This document shows positions 44,077 to 52,930 of a stretch of 64,000 nt of DNA, one piece after another. This DNA is from WGAL01 sp964570865 (GTDB taxonomy: Bacteria > Bacteroidota > Ignavibacteria > Ignavibacteriales > Melioribacteraceae), in the NCBI GenBank assembly GCA_964570865.1, contig CAZMZM010000001.1, forward strand, positions 1-64,000. Direction: 5' to 3'. The notes under the pieces were generated by a model. It had not been told where the DNA came from. It made no database searches and saw only the letters and a program-made list of their open reading frames with translations. Made by a program: the position numbers and the translations under genes. Within the stretch, counting starts at the first letter, position 1, and every line of letters begins with the position of its first letter.

Positions 44077-44355
44077 TTAGCCTCTTCTATCCAATAATGA
44101 TCCAACAGCTACTCCGGACATTGTTCCGGTACGCTGATAGTAATGATAATCCATAATTGCAGCACTATTTTCAGGATAAAGTTGAGCAAAAAATTCTTTT
44201 TCCCTTGTAGAAATTGCATTCTGTTTTGCCATTTTGTTTATTTTTACTTCGCTTTCTACCGGTTTAACCTGTGCCGTTTTTCTAGCTGCGGTTGTTCCTC
44301 CCACTCTACTGGTGTAAGGATTATAGTTCCCGATTGAATTAATAGAAATTGTCAT
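44077..44355 (-). CDS. Small hypothetical protein between flgC and fliE
   Basis: A 92-residue protein that I do not recognise. The N-terminus is polar and likely disordered (SIGNYNPYTSRVGGTTAARK). The C-terminal half is more structured, with STREKEFFAQLYPENSAAIM and a final GVAVGSLLDRRG. It lies in the rod-gene block, 2 nt after the flgC stop, and its stop codon overlaps the fliE ribosome-binding region. Rod or hook assembly is the obvious guess from location, but there is no direct evidence. Confidence 0.72.
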   Translation of the reverse strand: MTISINSIGNYNPYTSRVGGTTAARKTAQVKPVESEVKINKMAKQNAISTREKEFFAQLYPENSAAIMDYHYYQRTGTMSGVAVGSLLDRRG

Positions 44356-44357
44356 AA

Positions 44358-44852
44358 TTATATCTCCAATGAATCTTTTGCGATTTGTTTAGCTCCGTTA
44401 AATGCGGTAACATTGGCTTCAAAGCCACGTGTTGCGGCTATCATGTCAACCATTTCATTAATTACATTTACGTTTGGCATTTGTACATAACCTTTCTCAT
44501 CTGCATCAGGATGGTCCGGCATATAAACTAACTCGCCCGGTGTATTATCAGTTTTTGTTTGAAGTGAAAATTCCACATTATTAGTTTTTTCTTCCGGTTG
44601 TTCCGGGGTTAATATGTGTTCGCTTGATGTTGTCTCAAGCACAATTGTTTGACTATTAAGCAATTTGGGTGTCATAATTTTAGAATCATCTGCATGAACA
44701 GTTAAAAACTTCCTCTTATACGGTCCGCCAGAAGCAGTTTTTGTTGTTTCTACATTAGCTAAGTTTTCAGCTACTAAATCCATTCGTTTCTTTTGTATGC
44801 GCAATCCCTTTGCAATAATGTCAAATGCGGAAAACTTCGGTCCGATTTTCAT
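44358..44852 (-). CDS. flgC: Proximal rod protein FlgC
   Basis: FlgC is a proximal rod subunit. The 164-residue protein has the N-terminal rod motif (DIIAKGLRIQKKRMDLVAEN, then LANVETTKTASGGPYKRK) and the C-terminal motif (KGYVQMPNVNVINEMVDMIA, then TRGFEANVTAFNGAKQIA). A middle insertion of about 30 residues makes it a little longer than the usual 135. It overlaps flgB by 1 nt. Confidence 0.96.
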   Translation of the reverse strand: MKIGPKFSAFDIIAKGLRIQKKRMDLVAENLANVETTKTASGGPYKRKFLTVHADDSKIMTPKLLNSQTIVLETTSSEHILTPEQPEEKTNNVEFSLQTKTDNTPGELVYMPDHPDADEKGYVQMPNVNVINEMVDMIAATRGFEANVTAFNGAKQIAKDSLEI

Positions 44853-45238
44853 TATCTACCTCCTCTTATCACAGATTGCATATCTTGGAAATACTGCGTC
44901 ATTCTTTTTGAAGAAAAACGAAACATAAGGTTGTTTTCTGCTAATTCTGCCATTTCCCGGTCAATATCAACATTATTAAAACCGGAAACATTTTCAGTAT
45001 CGTCTTCTTCTACTACTTTCAGTTCGCTATTACCTGTAATAGCATGCGAACCATTCATAATATGTTGGGGCTCTGAAGTTTTCAGATTGTTGTTTACGGA
45101 ACTTAATACGTTCTGAAAATCAACATCTTCTCTTTTATACCCAACCGTTGTGGCATTAGCTATGTTCTTGCCAATTACTTTTTGTTTTAACGCTGAGTAG
45201 TCTAAAACTTTTTCCAACAGTTTAATATTATTTGACAT
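44852..45238 (-). CDS. flgB: Proximal rod protein FlgB
   Basis: FlgB is the first proximal rod subunit. The 128-residue protein has NIKLLEKVLDYSALKQKVIG, the motif KNIANATTVGYKREDVDFQN, and a C-terminal segment VDIDREMAELAENNLMFRFS. It is the first gene of the flgB-flgE operon; a textbook sigma-54 promoter lies 30 nt upstream. The length is normal. Confidence 0.96.
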   Translation of the reverse strand: MSNNIKLLEKVLDYSALKQKVIGKNIANATTVGYKREDVDFQNVLSSVNNNLKTSEPQHIMNGSHAITGNSELKVVEEDDTENVSGFNNVDIDREMAELAENNLMFRFSSKRMTQYFQDMQSVIRGGR

Positions 45239-45267
45239 TGTCTTTCCTTTATTTTTATTTCTAATAA

Positions 45268-45283
45268 AGCAAATGGAGTGCCA
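45268..45283 (-). promoter_or_regulatory. Sigma-54 promoter of the flgB operon
   Basis: The minus strand reads TGGCAC-N5-TTGCT, an exact match to the -24/-12 consensus, and a ribosome-binding site (AAAGGAAAG) follows before the flgB ATG at 45238. The activator is probably the FlrC-like protein at 53044-54429. Confidence 0.93.
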
Positions 45284-45359
45284 AATAATTTCGTTGTTTT
45301 TTGGTATTTAGTGAGGTGAGAAAATTTATTAATGGCTATAATTAAACACTTGATGCTTT

Positions 45360-45632
45360 TTATTCATCGTAATCTAAAATAACTGTTTTAGTTTGCCCGC
45401 ACGAACAAACAAATTTAATCTCTTTTATATTATCATTTTCATCTTTTTTTAAAATAACTTTTACATCATCCAATTCGTCATGCTGAATTGAAACCTTTAC
45501 TTTTCCTTCAATTTTAGCGCTACTACCTTTAATGATATTACCAATTCTTCCTTCTTCCCTATAAGATATTTCATCGTATGGAATATCTTTAAATTCTTCG
45601 TCGTTAAATTCTTTATCATTAACTTCTGTCAT
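45360..45632 (-). CDS. Small acidic protein with CxC motif at end of che operon
   Basis: A 90-residue protein with an acidic N-terminal third (EVNDKEFNDEEFKDIPYDEI), a basic-to-neutral beta-rich part (AKIEGKVKVSIQHDELDD) and a C-terminal KFVCSCGQTKTVILDYDE, in which the CxC pair could bind metal or be redox-active. It overlaps cheB by 4 nt (ATGA), so it belongs to the chemotaxis operon. I do not know a function for this type. Regulation or stability of CheA/CheB is a possible but untested role. Confidence 0.72.
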   Translation of the reverse strand: MTEVNDKEFNDEEFKDIPYDEISYREEGRIGNIIKGSSAKIEGKVKVSIQHDELDDVKVILKKDENDNIKEIKFVCSCGQTKTVILDYDE

Positions 45633-46705
45633 CGTATCACCTTATTAATTAATTCACCAATTTTTTCAAGAGGCGCTACAATATCGGTAAGCCCTGAATC
45701 AAAAACAGCTTTTGGCATTCCCCATACAACAGAACTGTCTTCATCCTGAGCAATTAATACCCCTTTTTTCGATTTAAGCAATTTTGCACCTTCAAGACCG
45801 TCTTTTCCCATTCCGGTCATAATAATTCCCAAAGTACGATCGCCCCATGTATTTGCCGCAGAACTCATCATAATATCAACGGACGGACGATGCAAAGTAT
45901 TTGAAGGTTCTTCTGATAAAATAGTTCTAACTTTCCCTAATCCTTCCTTTTTGAATGTAATATGAAAACCTCCCTGAGCAACATATACGGTTCCTCTCTG
46001 CAAAATTTCTCCATGTTCGGCTTCCTTCACATTTACCTTGCTCATCGAATGTAATCTATTAGCTAACGATTTAGTGAATTTCGGGGGCATATGCTGAACA
46101 ATGATCATAGGAAGGTTAATTTTTTCGGAAATCATGGGAATTACTTGTTGAAGCGACAAAGGACCTCCGGTTGATATTCCAAGAGCTATTGCCTCAAATC
46201 GTTTTGTTCTCAATATTGTATCGGAACTTACATAGCGAGGCTTTGCTACTTCTTTCCCCTTTACGCGTATTCCTTTTAATCGATTAATATTGGAGATAAT
46301 AGATTTTTTTCTGCCTATCGCATGAATTTTATCAATTAGCCCGACTTTAATATTTTTTATATCAACACTGATGTAGGACATATCTTTAGGGATAAAATCA
46401 ATAGCTCCGAGTTGTAATGCCTTCATTGTTGCATCAGCACCTTCCGTGGTTAAGGAACTTATCATAATAACAGAGGTTGGGGCTTCTTTCATTATTATTT
46501 CAAGCGCTGTCAGCCCGTCCATTATCGGCATTTCAATATCAAGAGTAATAACATCCGGTTTTAATTCTTTAGCTTTCTCAACGCCTTCCTTTCCGTTTTT
46601 CCCAAATCCTACGACCTCAATTTCAGAATCTTTTGCCAATAAAATTTCAAGCGATTTTCTCATAAAAGCCGAATCATCAACTATCAATACTCTAATTTTG
46701 TTCAT
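45629..46705 (-). CDS. cheB: Chemoreceptor methylesterase CheB
   Basis: CheB removes receptor methyl groups in adaptation. The 358-residue protein has a receiver (Asp56 in DVITLDIEMP) and a methylesterase domain with the catalytic triad Ser178 (ALGISTGGP), His205 (IIVQHMPPKF) and Asp302 (GIIMTGMGKDGLEG). It overlaps the cheA stop by 14 nt with a good AAAGGAG ribosome-binding site. The domain linker is about 40 residues. Length and residues are typical. Confidence 0.97.
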   Translation of the reverse strand: MNKIRVLIVDDSAFMRKSLEILLAKDSEIEVVGFGKNGKEGVEKAKELKPDVITLDIEMPIMDGLTALEIIMKEAPTSVIMISSLTTEGADATMKALQLGAIDFIPKDMSYISVDIKNIKVGLIDKIHAIGRKKSIISNINRLKGIRVKGKEVAKPRYVSSDTILRTKRFEAIALGISTGGPLSLQQVIPMISEKINLPMIIVQHMPPKFTKSLANRLHSMSKVNVKEAEHGEILQRGTVYVAQGGFHITFKKEGLGKVRTILSEEPSNTLHRPSVDIMMSSAANTWGDRTLGIIMTGMGKDGLEGAKLLKSKKGVLIAQDEDSSVVWGMPKAVFDSGLTDIVAPLEKIGELINKVIR

Positions 46706-49034
46706 ATTGCTCCTTTTCTGCCAAATTAATTATTTCTGCAATATCTGCAATTAGTACTACACTTCCGTCTCCCATAATAGTTGAACCGGCTATTCCCTGT
46801 ACATTCCCTAAGTATTTTCCGAGCGATTTTATTACTATTTCTTCTTGTCCAAGCATTCTGTCAACTTTTAGCCCGAACCTTCTCTCTGCGATTCCGACTA
46901 CAACAATATATTGCCAACTTCGTTCTTCTTTTTCAGAAACTTTAAATAAACTTTTGCCTAAATCCAGCAAAGGAATAACGCTATCTCGTAATCTTATTAC
47001 TTCTCGTTGGTTCATTGAGTATATCTGTTCTTTAGAAACTCGAACTACTTCAATTACGGTATTTAACGGTACAACTACTGTCTCGGCTCCAATTTTAACT
47101 AATAGTCCTTGAATAATTGCCAATGTAATCGGGAGTTTAATTATAAATTTCGAACCTTTCCCAATCTCGGTTTCTATGTCAATAATACCCCTAAGTTTTG
47201 TAACATTAGTTTTAACAACGTCCATCCCAACACCACGCCCGGAAACATTTGAAACCACTTTGGCAGTGGAAAACCCGGGTGCGAAAATTAAATTTAGAAT
47301 ATCTGTTTTTGTTAATTCTTTTGCCTTTTCTTCCGAAATAATATTTTTTTCAATTGCTTTCTTTTTAATTACTTCATGGTCTATACCGTGCCCATCATCC
47401 TCAATTGAAATAATAATATTATTTCCCTCTTGTTTTGCAGACAATATTACATTACCTCTAGGATCTTTTCCTGCCTTCTCTCGTTCTTCCGGATATTCCA
47501 AACCATGATCAACAGAGTTACGTACCATATGAACCAACGGATCATAAATTTCTTCAATTAAGGTTTTATCCAATTCAGTATCTTCTCCGTAAATCTCAAG
47601 ATCAACCTTTTTGTGCATATCCTTACTTAAATCACGTATCATTCTCCTAAATCTATTGAATACTTTACCGATTTTAACCATTCTTGTTTTCATTACAGCA
47701 AGCTGAAGTTCAGTTGTCATAAGGTCAATTTGTTGTGTAGCTTCTGATAAATCGCTCGAAATATCAACATGCTTTCCCTTATTAGTTACTACATTATTTA
47801 TCTGTAACAACCGGTTACGTCCTAATACAAGTTCTTGAACAATATTTAATAAATCATCTAATCTTTCTACTTCAACTCTAATTGTTTCGTTTTGGGTCTT
47901 TTGTTTTTGTTGCACTTTTACGTTCTTTTTGGAGGTTGCTTTTTGGGATTTTTGTTTTTTTGTTTCAACTTTTTTAACATTAGTATCTATTTTATGCTCA
48001 TTTCCTCCTTCCTCCGGATTAGCTTGCAAATCCGGTTCTATATCCCCTAATGCGAAGGAGGAAAAAACATTCTCTAATTTTTGCAGGGTTTTACCAATAG
48101 AAAAATTTTCAGCTTTTTCATCAGAGATAATACCAACTAATTCCTTAATAGTATCATAAGCAAGAAGAATAGCATCCATAATATCTTCATCTAATGATAT
48201 TTCACCTTTTCTAAGTTTGTTCAATAAATCTTCACAAAAATGAGTAACTTTTTGAAGTTTAACCAATCCAAGAAAACCGGAAGTCCCTTTGATTGTGTGA
48301 AAGAAACGAAAAATCTCATTTAGTAATTCGGAATCATCCGGATGAGTTTCCAACTCTACTAAATCCAAATCAAGTTTCTCCAATATCTCATTAGTCTCAA
48401 CTATAAACCCTTCAAAAATTTCGGACATGGAAGGATCGGTAAGAAGGCTGTAATCACCCTCCGGCTCTTTGATTTCAGATATGGAATCAGCCGTTCCTTC
48501 TTCACTATCTTTCCGAACATTATTTTCTTCAACCGGATTTGTTTTTTCTTCAATTTCTCCTGAGTTTTCGGAAACGTCCACGGATTCGGCTTCACTTTCC
48601 TCTGTCTCTACGGCAGACGGGTTATTAAGTCTGTTTATTAGAGTTTCAAGTTCTGAAAGGATTTCTGAAACATCCAGTTCTTCGGTTTTTGTCTCGGATA
48701 TGATTTGAACCAATTCTTTTATCGTATCATATGTGTTAAGAATTGCATCCATTATCTCTTCGTTTAACTTAATTTCTCCTTTTCTAAGTTTGTTGAGAAT
48801 ATCTTCTCCTTTGTGAGTTATTTTCTGTAACTTCACTAAACCAAGAAAACCTGAAGTTCCTTTAATAGTATGGAATGCTCTAAAAATTTCATTTAGTAAT
48901 TCGTCATCATCAGGTCTATCCTCAAGCTCAACGAGTCCCAAATCTAACTTTTCTAATATCTCTCCGGTTTCAACAACAAAACCCTCAAAAATATCAGCCA
49001 TTTCCGGATCATTTAGTAATGAGTAGTCAGACAT
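46692..49034 (-). CDS. cheA: Chemotaxis histidine kinase CheA with two Hpt domains
   Basis: CheA passes receptor signals to CheY and CheB. This 780-residue protein has two N-terminal Hpt domains in tandem, with phospho-acceptor His55 and His246, both in HTIKGTSGFLGL and nearly identical over about 110 residues. A charged linker separates them. Then follow the dimerization domain (VEVERLDDLLNIVQELVLGR), an HATPase domain (DPLVHMVRNSVDHGLE, SIEDDGHGID, GRGVGMDV) and the CheW-like regulatory domain (LVKIGAETVVVPLNTVIEVV, RDSVIPLLDL). There is no P2 domain of the enterobacterial kind that I can see. It starts 1 nt after the CheZ-like gene. Confidence 0.96.
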   Translation of the reverse strand: MSDYSLLNDPEMADIFEGFVVETGEILEKLDLGLVELEDRPDDDELLNEIFRAFHTIKGTSGFLGLVKLQKITHKGEDILNKLRKGEIKLNEEIMDAILNTYDTIKELVQIISETKTEELDVSEILSELETLINRLNNPSAVETEESEAESVDVSENSGEIEEKTNPVEENNVRKDSEEGTADSISEIKEPEGDYSLLTDPSMSEIFEGFIVETNEILEKLDLDLVELETHPDDSELLNEIFRFFHTIKGTSGFLGLVKLQKVTHFCEDLLNKLRKGEISLDEDIMDAILLAYDTIKELVGIISDEKAENFSIGKTLQKLENVFSSFALGDIEPDLQANPEEGGNEHKIDTNVKKVETKKQKSQKATSKKNVKVQQKQKTQNETIRVEVERLDDLLNIVQELVLGRNRLLQINNVVTNKGKHVDISSDLSEATQQIDLMTTELQLAVMKTRMVKIGKVFNRFRRMIRDLSKDMHKKVDLEIYGEDTELDKTLIEEIYDPLVHMVRNSVDHGLEYPEEREKAGKDPRGNVILSAKQEGNNIIISIEDDGHGIDHEVIKKKAIEKNIISEEKAKELTKTDILNLIFAPGFSTAKVVSNVSGRGVGMDVVKTNVTKLRGIIDIETEIGKGSKFIIKLPITLAIIQGLLVKIGAETVVVPLNTVIEVVRVSKEQIYSMNQREVIRLRDSVIPLLDLGKSLFKVSEKEERSWQYIVVVGIAERRFGLKVDRMLGQEEIVIKSLGKYLGNVQGIAGSTIMGDGSVVLIADIAEIINLAEKEQYEQN

Positions 49035-49035
49035 A

Positions 49036-49809
49036 TTATTCTCCCGAAAAGAGTTTGTCTATTTCATCCTGAGATGCAATTTCGTTAGTCCTGTTCTCCT
49101 CATCAATAATATCATCTACATTTTGTTGCCTCGTCTCATCTTTATCATATCTGGCATTTGGGTCAAAAATAGCAGTATCAGGTACTTCAATTTCATCTAC
49201 TTTTTTCTCTTTAATTTCTGCTTTATGTATATCATCGACAAGGCTACTTAATTTATTATTAACAGATTCAATTAAGTGATTAACCGCTGCCAACTGCTGA
49301 GTAGTAATATCTTGAACTTGTAAAGCAAGTGTAATTTGGTAGCTTTCTTCATTTAATACTGAAAGTTTTTCTTTGATTACGGATAACAATTCATCAATAT
49401 CGTCATTTTTATAAAGTTTTAATAACAATTCTTTTTGTTCATTTGTAAAATTAATTTGTTTTTGAAGTTCTTCACTAATTTTTTCTTTTTCTTTTCTTTT
49501 CTCAAGAATTTCACCCATCTCTTTTTCAATTTCAGAAAGTGCATTCGATATTGAATCTACTCTGTCTAATATTTCAGTCGTTGCCAATTCAGTCGCACTC
49601 GTAACACTATCAATTTGATTTGTCGCAGAAGGCATTTTGTGTGTACTTTCGGCAATCGATTTATTAACCTTTTCCATTAATGGAACAATATCCTTCATAA
49701 ATTCAATAAGACTTTGGAAAATCGGTACAATTTTTTCCCCAAACTGAAACAACTCCTTTAAATCCCTAATTTTGCTAAAAATATCCGAAAAATTTGTTGG
49801 CTCTTTCAT
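49036..49809 (-). CDS. cheZ: CheY-P phosphatase CheZ (CheZ-like)
   Basis: The 257-residue helical protein has the CheZ core: PSATNQIDSVTSATELATTE, a long coiled-coil pair, and the catalytic segment LALQVQDITTQQLAAVNHL, in which Asp167 and Gln171 have the same spacing as E. coli Asp143 and Gln147. The C-terminus ends with SQDEIDKLFSGE after an acidic linker, the expected CheY-binding tail, which also resembles the FliM N-terminal peptide LSQQEIDELLSNM. It sits between cheA and cheY. Together these features make a CheY-P phosphatase very likely. Its middle is longer than in enterobacteria. Confidence 0.88.
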   Translation of the reverse strand: MKEPTNFSDIFSKIRDLKELFQFGEKIVPIFQSLIEFMKDIVPLMEKVNKSIAESTHKMPSATNQIDSVTSATELATTEILDRVDSISNALSEIEKEMGEILEKRKEKEKISEELQKQINFTNEQKELLLKLYKNDDIDELLSVIKEKLSVLNEESYQITLALQVQDITTQQLAAVNHLIESVNNKLSSLVDDIHKAEIKEKKVDEIEVPDTAIFDPNARYDKDETRQQNVDDIIDEENRTNEIASQDEIDKLFSGE

Positions 49810-49827
49810 TTCCTACTCTCCTTATCT

Positions 49828-50205
49828 CTAAAGCGTACTTAAAATTTGATCAATTTTTTGTTTTAAAATTTGAGGGGTAAAGGGTTTAACAACATAATTA
49901 TTAACTCTTGCCTTCAATGCATCAACAATATCTTCTTTAACTCCGCGAGTAGTAACCATCATTATCGGCATCTCAGAAAATTCGGAACTGCCTCTGATCG
50001 CTTTTGTAAGTTCCAAACCGGTCATATTTGGCATGTTCCAATCTGTAATAACAAAATTAATGTCTTTATGATTATTTAAAATATCTAAAGCTTCCTGGCC
50101 ATCTCCGGCTTCAACATAATTTGTATAACCCAAGTTTTTTAATGAGTTAATAACTATCCTTCGCATTGTTACCGAATCATCAACAACTAAAAATTTAAGA
50201 TCCAT
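49828..50205 (-). CDS. cheY: Chemotaxis response regulator CheY (copy 1)
   Basis: This 125-residue receiver most resembles classical CheY: KFLVVDDSVTMRRIVINSLK, phospho-acceptor Asp55 in FVITDWNMPNMTG and a conserved Lys in YVVKPF. It is expected to bind FliM when phosphorylated by CheA and be switched off by the adjacent CheZ. It lies 23 nt after the second CheY gene and 18 nt before cheZ. Confidence 0.95.
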   Translation of the reverse strand: MDLKFLVVDDSVTMRRIVINSLKNLGYTNYVEAGDGQEALDILNNHKDINFVITDWNMPNMTGLELTKAIRGSSEFSEMPIMMVTTRGVKEDIVDALKARVNNYVVKPFTPQILKQKIDQILSTL

Positions 50206-50228
50206 TCTATTTACTCCTTTTTCCTTTT

Positions 50229-50594
50229 CTAATTAAGGTACTTTGAAACTTCATATTGAATTCTTTTAGGATCAAACGGCTTAACCAAGTAAGAATTCGC
50301 GCCCAGATTCATTCCACGTTCTATATCTTCACTTTCGGATAATGAAGAAAGAATAATAATAGGAGTTTCTTTATACTCAATATTTTCTCGGATAACTCTT
50401 ATTAATTCAAACCCATCCATATTAGGCATATTTAAATCCGTGATAATTAAATCGAATTGCTGTTGCGGTAATTTCTCTACTGCTTCCATTCCATCACCTG
50501 CCGCAACAACATCATAACCTTGCATTTTTAGCGAGAATGAAACAAATTTACGTATTGTTGGAGAATCATCTGCTATAAGAATTACTTTTTTCAT
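50229..50594 (-). CDS. Chemotaxis response regulator, CheY-like (copy 2)
   Basis: This 121-residue single receiver has VILIADDSPTIRKFVSFSLK, Asp53 in DLIITDLNMPNMDG and Lys in YLVKPF. It differs from the neighbouring CheY over most of its length, so it is not a recent copy. It could act as a phosphate sink, as in two-CheY systems, or control a different output. It starts 3 nt after cheR. Confidence 0.92.
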   Translation of the reverse strand: MKKVILIADDSPTIRKFVSFSLKMQGYDVVAAGDGMEAVEKLPQQQFDLIITDLNMPNMDGFELIRVIRENIEYKETPIIILSSLSESEDIERGMNLGANSYLVKPFDPKRIQYEVSKYLN

Positions 50595-50597
50595 TTA

Positions 50598-51512
50598 TTA
50601 ATACTCCTTCTTATATCCAATTGTCTTTGGAAAACTGACCAATTTAAATGCTTTAGAAAGTCCGTGGAGTGTTTCCGAATAGCCTACAAATAAATACCCA
50701 CCCGGGTTAAGCGCATCGTAAAGATGATTAATAACTGATATCTTAGATGCTTGGTCAAAATAAATTAAAACATTTGCACAAAATATTATATCAAATCCTC
50801 TCATTTGCTTCATTGCAATATCATCACTTAAATTCAATATTTTGAATGAAACCATTCTCTTTATTTGGTCGGATAAAAGATATGTACCATTTTGTTCCTT
50901 AAAATATTTTCGTAAATAATATCGGGGTGTATTTCTAATCGCATATTCTTTATAAATCCCTTTTCTGGCTGTTTCAATTACAGCATAGTTTATATCTGTT
51001 CCAATAATTTCAAAACTAAGGGAGGGATATTTAGGCTTTATTAAATCGTCTAATATCATTGCCATTGAATATGGTTCTTCTCCCGAAGAAGATGCTGCAC
51101 TCCAAATCTTAATTTTGCGTTTTGAAGAGTTTTTTGGATCATTCAAAATTTCAGGAACAATTGTTCCTGCAACAGCATCAAGCTGAGGTTGATTTCTGAA
51201 GAAGAAAGTTTCGTTAATCGTAATAACCTCAAAAAGTTCCCTCAATTCAAATTTTCCACGAGGATTTGAAGATAAAAAATCTAAATATCCTTTAAATGAC
51301 TTTAATTTTAAAAAGTCAATTCTCTTTTGCAACCTGCTTTCTAACAGATATTTTTTGTTATCCTGAAAATAGATACCTGTTTTATCATATATGAATTTCT
51401 GCCATTCTTTGTACTCAGAGTCGCTTAGAGTTAATTTTTTTCCCGAAGAGAAATTAAAATTAATACTGCTTTTCGTTGTATTCTTTCCAAAACCACCGAA
51501 ATTATTTGCCAT
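50598..51512 (-). CDS. cheR: Chemoreceptor methyltransferase CheR
   Basis: CheR methylates receptor glutamates with SAM. The 304-residue protein has an N-terminal helical domain (TLSDSEYKEWQKFIYDKTGI, ELRELFEVITINETFFFRN) and the SAM domain with IWSAASSSGEEPYSMAMILD, EIIGTDINYAVIETARKGIY and FDIIFCANVLIYFD. There is no C-terminal receptor-tethering pentapeptide region to see. It lies between the HEAT protein and CheY-like copy 2. Confidence 0.96.
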   Translation of the reverse strand: MANNFGGFGKNTTKSSINFNFSSGKKLTLSDSEYKEWQKFIYDKTGIYFQDNKKYLLESRLQKRIDFLKLKSFKGYLDFLSSNPRGKFELRELFEVITINETFFFRNQPQLDAVAGTIVPEILNDPKNSSKRKIKIWSAASSSGEEPYSMAMILDDLIKPKYPSLSFEIIGTDINYAVIETARKGIYKEYAIRNTPRYYLRKYFKEQNGTYLLSDQIKRMVSFKILNLSDDIAMKQMRGFDIIFCANVLIYFDQASKISVINHLYDALNPGGYLFVGYSETLHGLSKAFKLVSFPKTIGYKKEY

Positions 51513-51524
51513 TTTCCTACCAAG

Positions 51525-52898
51525 TTATTCTATTTCTCTATTTGAAAGTATTTCTAACGCTTTGTCTTTAATCATTTCCTCTTCATCATCAGCAAGTATT
51601 TTAACGAAGGGTATTATTTGGTCATCTTCAATCTGTTCCAAGAACTCTAATAATCTTGCTCTATTCCAAACGTTTGAGTCCTTTACCATAACATCCAAAA
51701 ACATCATTGAGGTATCCAAACATAAGAAGAAGAGAAGTTCCATTGCACTCCTTCTTACTTCTTCGTCAGGACTCTCTAACTTTTGAGTAAAAACATCGCA
51801 TAGATTTCTATATTCGATTCCTGACAGTTGTTGCAACCCTTGTCCATTATCACGAGTAATAACTTCTTTAAAAAGGTCAAAAAGTTCATTATCGTATTTC
51901 GTTACTTTAATTATATCAATAAAATATTTATAAAAACTTACGGGATTTTCAATAAACTTCTGCTTAACATTTTCATTAAACTCTGTTAACCTTCCAAAGT
52001 TTTGCAATGATACTTTTAAAATTTCATCATCATCGAAATCAGAGACCAATTTTGAAGCCGCTATTTTATACTGGTCGTCAGCTTCATTAATTACTGCAAC
52101 CAAAGTATTCTTCATACTTTCATCAAAAGGAATACTCAAGAAAAGTTTTTCCTTAAGTTTAGCTAATGCTTCAACAATTGCCCAAGTAAGCGGTCCTTTT
52201 ATCTCTCGCAACTCAGATAATAACGTATAGAAGATTTCCTCGTTCCCAACGTTGCCTAAACTTTCAATCATTGCAAATTTGGATAAATCATCCGAGCGTT
52301 GATATTCCTTATTAATAAAACTTAGTGCTTCATCCGTTCCGATTTTCCCCAATGCTTCAAATATTGTAGGATGGTAAAGTTCATTATTAGAATATTTTTC
52401 TTTAATTACTTCAAAACTTTTTTCGCTTTTAATGTTGCCCAGTGCTTCAATACAAGCGAGAATCACATTATCATTTTGCGAAATCTTCAGGATTGTTATT
52501 ATTTCATCTTCAACAGATATTTCTCCAATCAAACCAAGTATATCAATTAAAAATTTTTGGTCATCATCATCAGCATGTTTAAGATAATCCAAGATAGACG
52601 GAATTGCCTTACCCCCTTTTTTCAGTAAGATTTCGCCCGCTAAATTTCTAACACTTATATCTTTAGAAGAGATATAAGGGACAACCTCCTTGCAAATAAA
52701 TTTCTCATTACTTTGGAATAACAATTGGGAAACCGCGTCTCTTACCCCTTTGTTTTCATCTTCAAGCAATTGAACAATTACTTTAACAAGTTCCGGTGTT
52801 ACGGCTGAAGGGTTAATTTTTTCAATAGTAGCCCTTTTTTCCTCAAAGTTTTTTGATGTTAAAGTTTTTATTAATTCCTCAGTCATCTTTTCATCCAT
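51525..52898 (-). CDS. HEAT-repeat protein at the head of the che operon
   Basis: A 457-residue protein made of helical repeats of about 30-35 residues with typical endings such as EDENKGVRDAVSQLLFQSNE, SKDISVRNLAGEILLKKGGK and SPDEEVRRSAMELLFFLCLD. These mark a HEAT scaffold for protein binding. It is the first gene of the chemotaxis operon and has a sigma-28 promoter close upstream. The start at 52898 is chosen; an ATG at 52886 with GGATG before it is an alternative. Partners in the chemosensory complex cannot be told from the sequence. Confidence 0.88.
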   Translation of the reverse strand: MDEKMTEELIKTLTSKNFEEKRATIEKINPSAVTPELVKVIVQLLEDENKGVRDAVSQLLFQSNEKFICKEVVPYISSKDISVRNLAGEILLKKGGKAIPSILDYLKHADDDDQKFLIDILGLIGEISVEDEIITILKISQNDNVILACIEALGNIKSEKSFEVIKEKYSNNELYHPTIFEALGKIGTDEALSFINKEYQRSDDLSKFAMIESLGNVGNEEIFYTLLSELREIKGPLTWAIVEALAKLKEKLFLSIPFDESMKNTLVAVINEADDQYKIAASKLVSDFDDDEILKVSLQNFGRLTEFNENVKQKFIENPVSFYKYFIDIIKVTKYDNELFDLFKEVITRDNGQGLQQLSGIEYRNLCDVFTQKLESPDEEVRRSAMELLFFLCLDTSMMFLDVMVKDSNVWNRARLLEFLEQIEDDQIIPFVKILADDEEEMIKDKALEILSNREIE

Positions 52899-52930
52899 TA
52901 GTTTTTCTACGTAAATTATTCACAATCACA

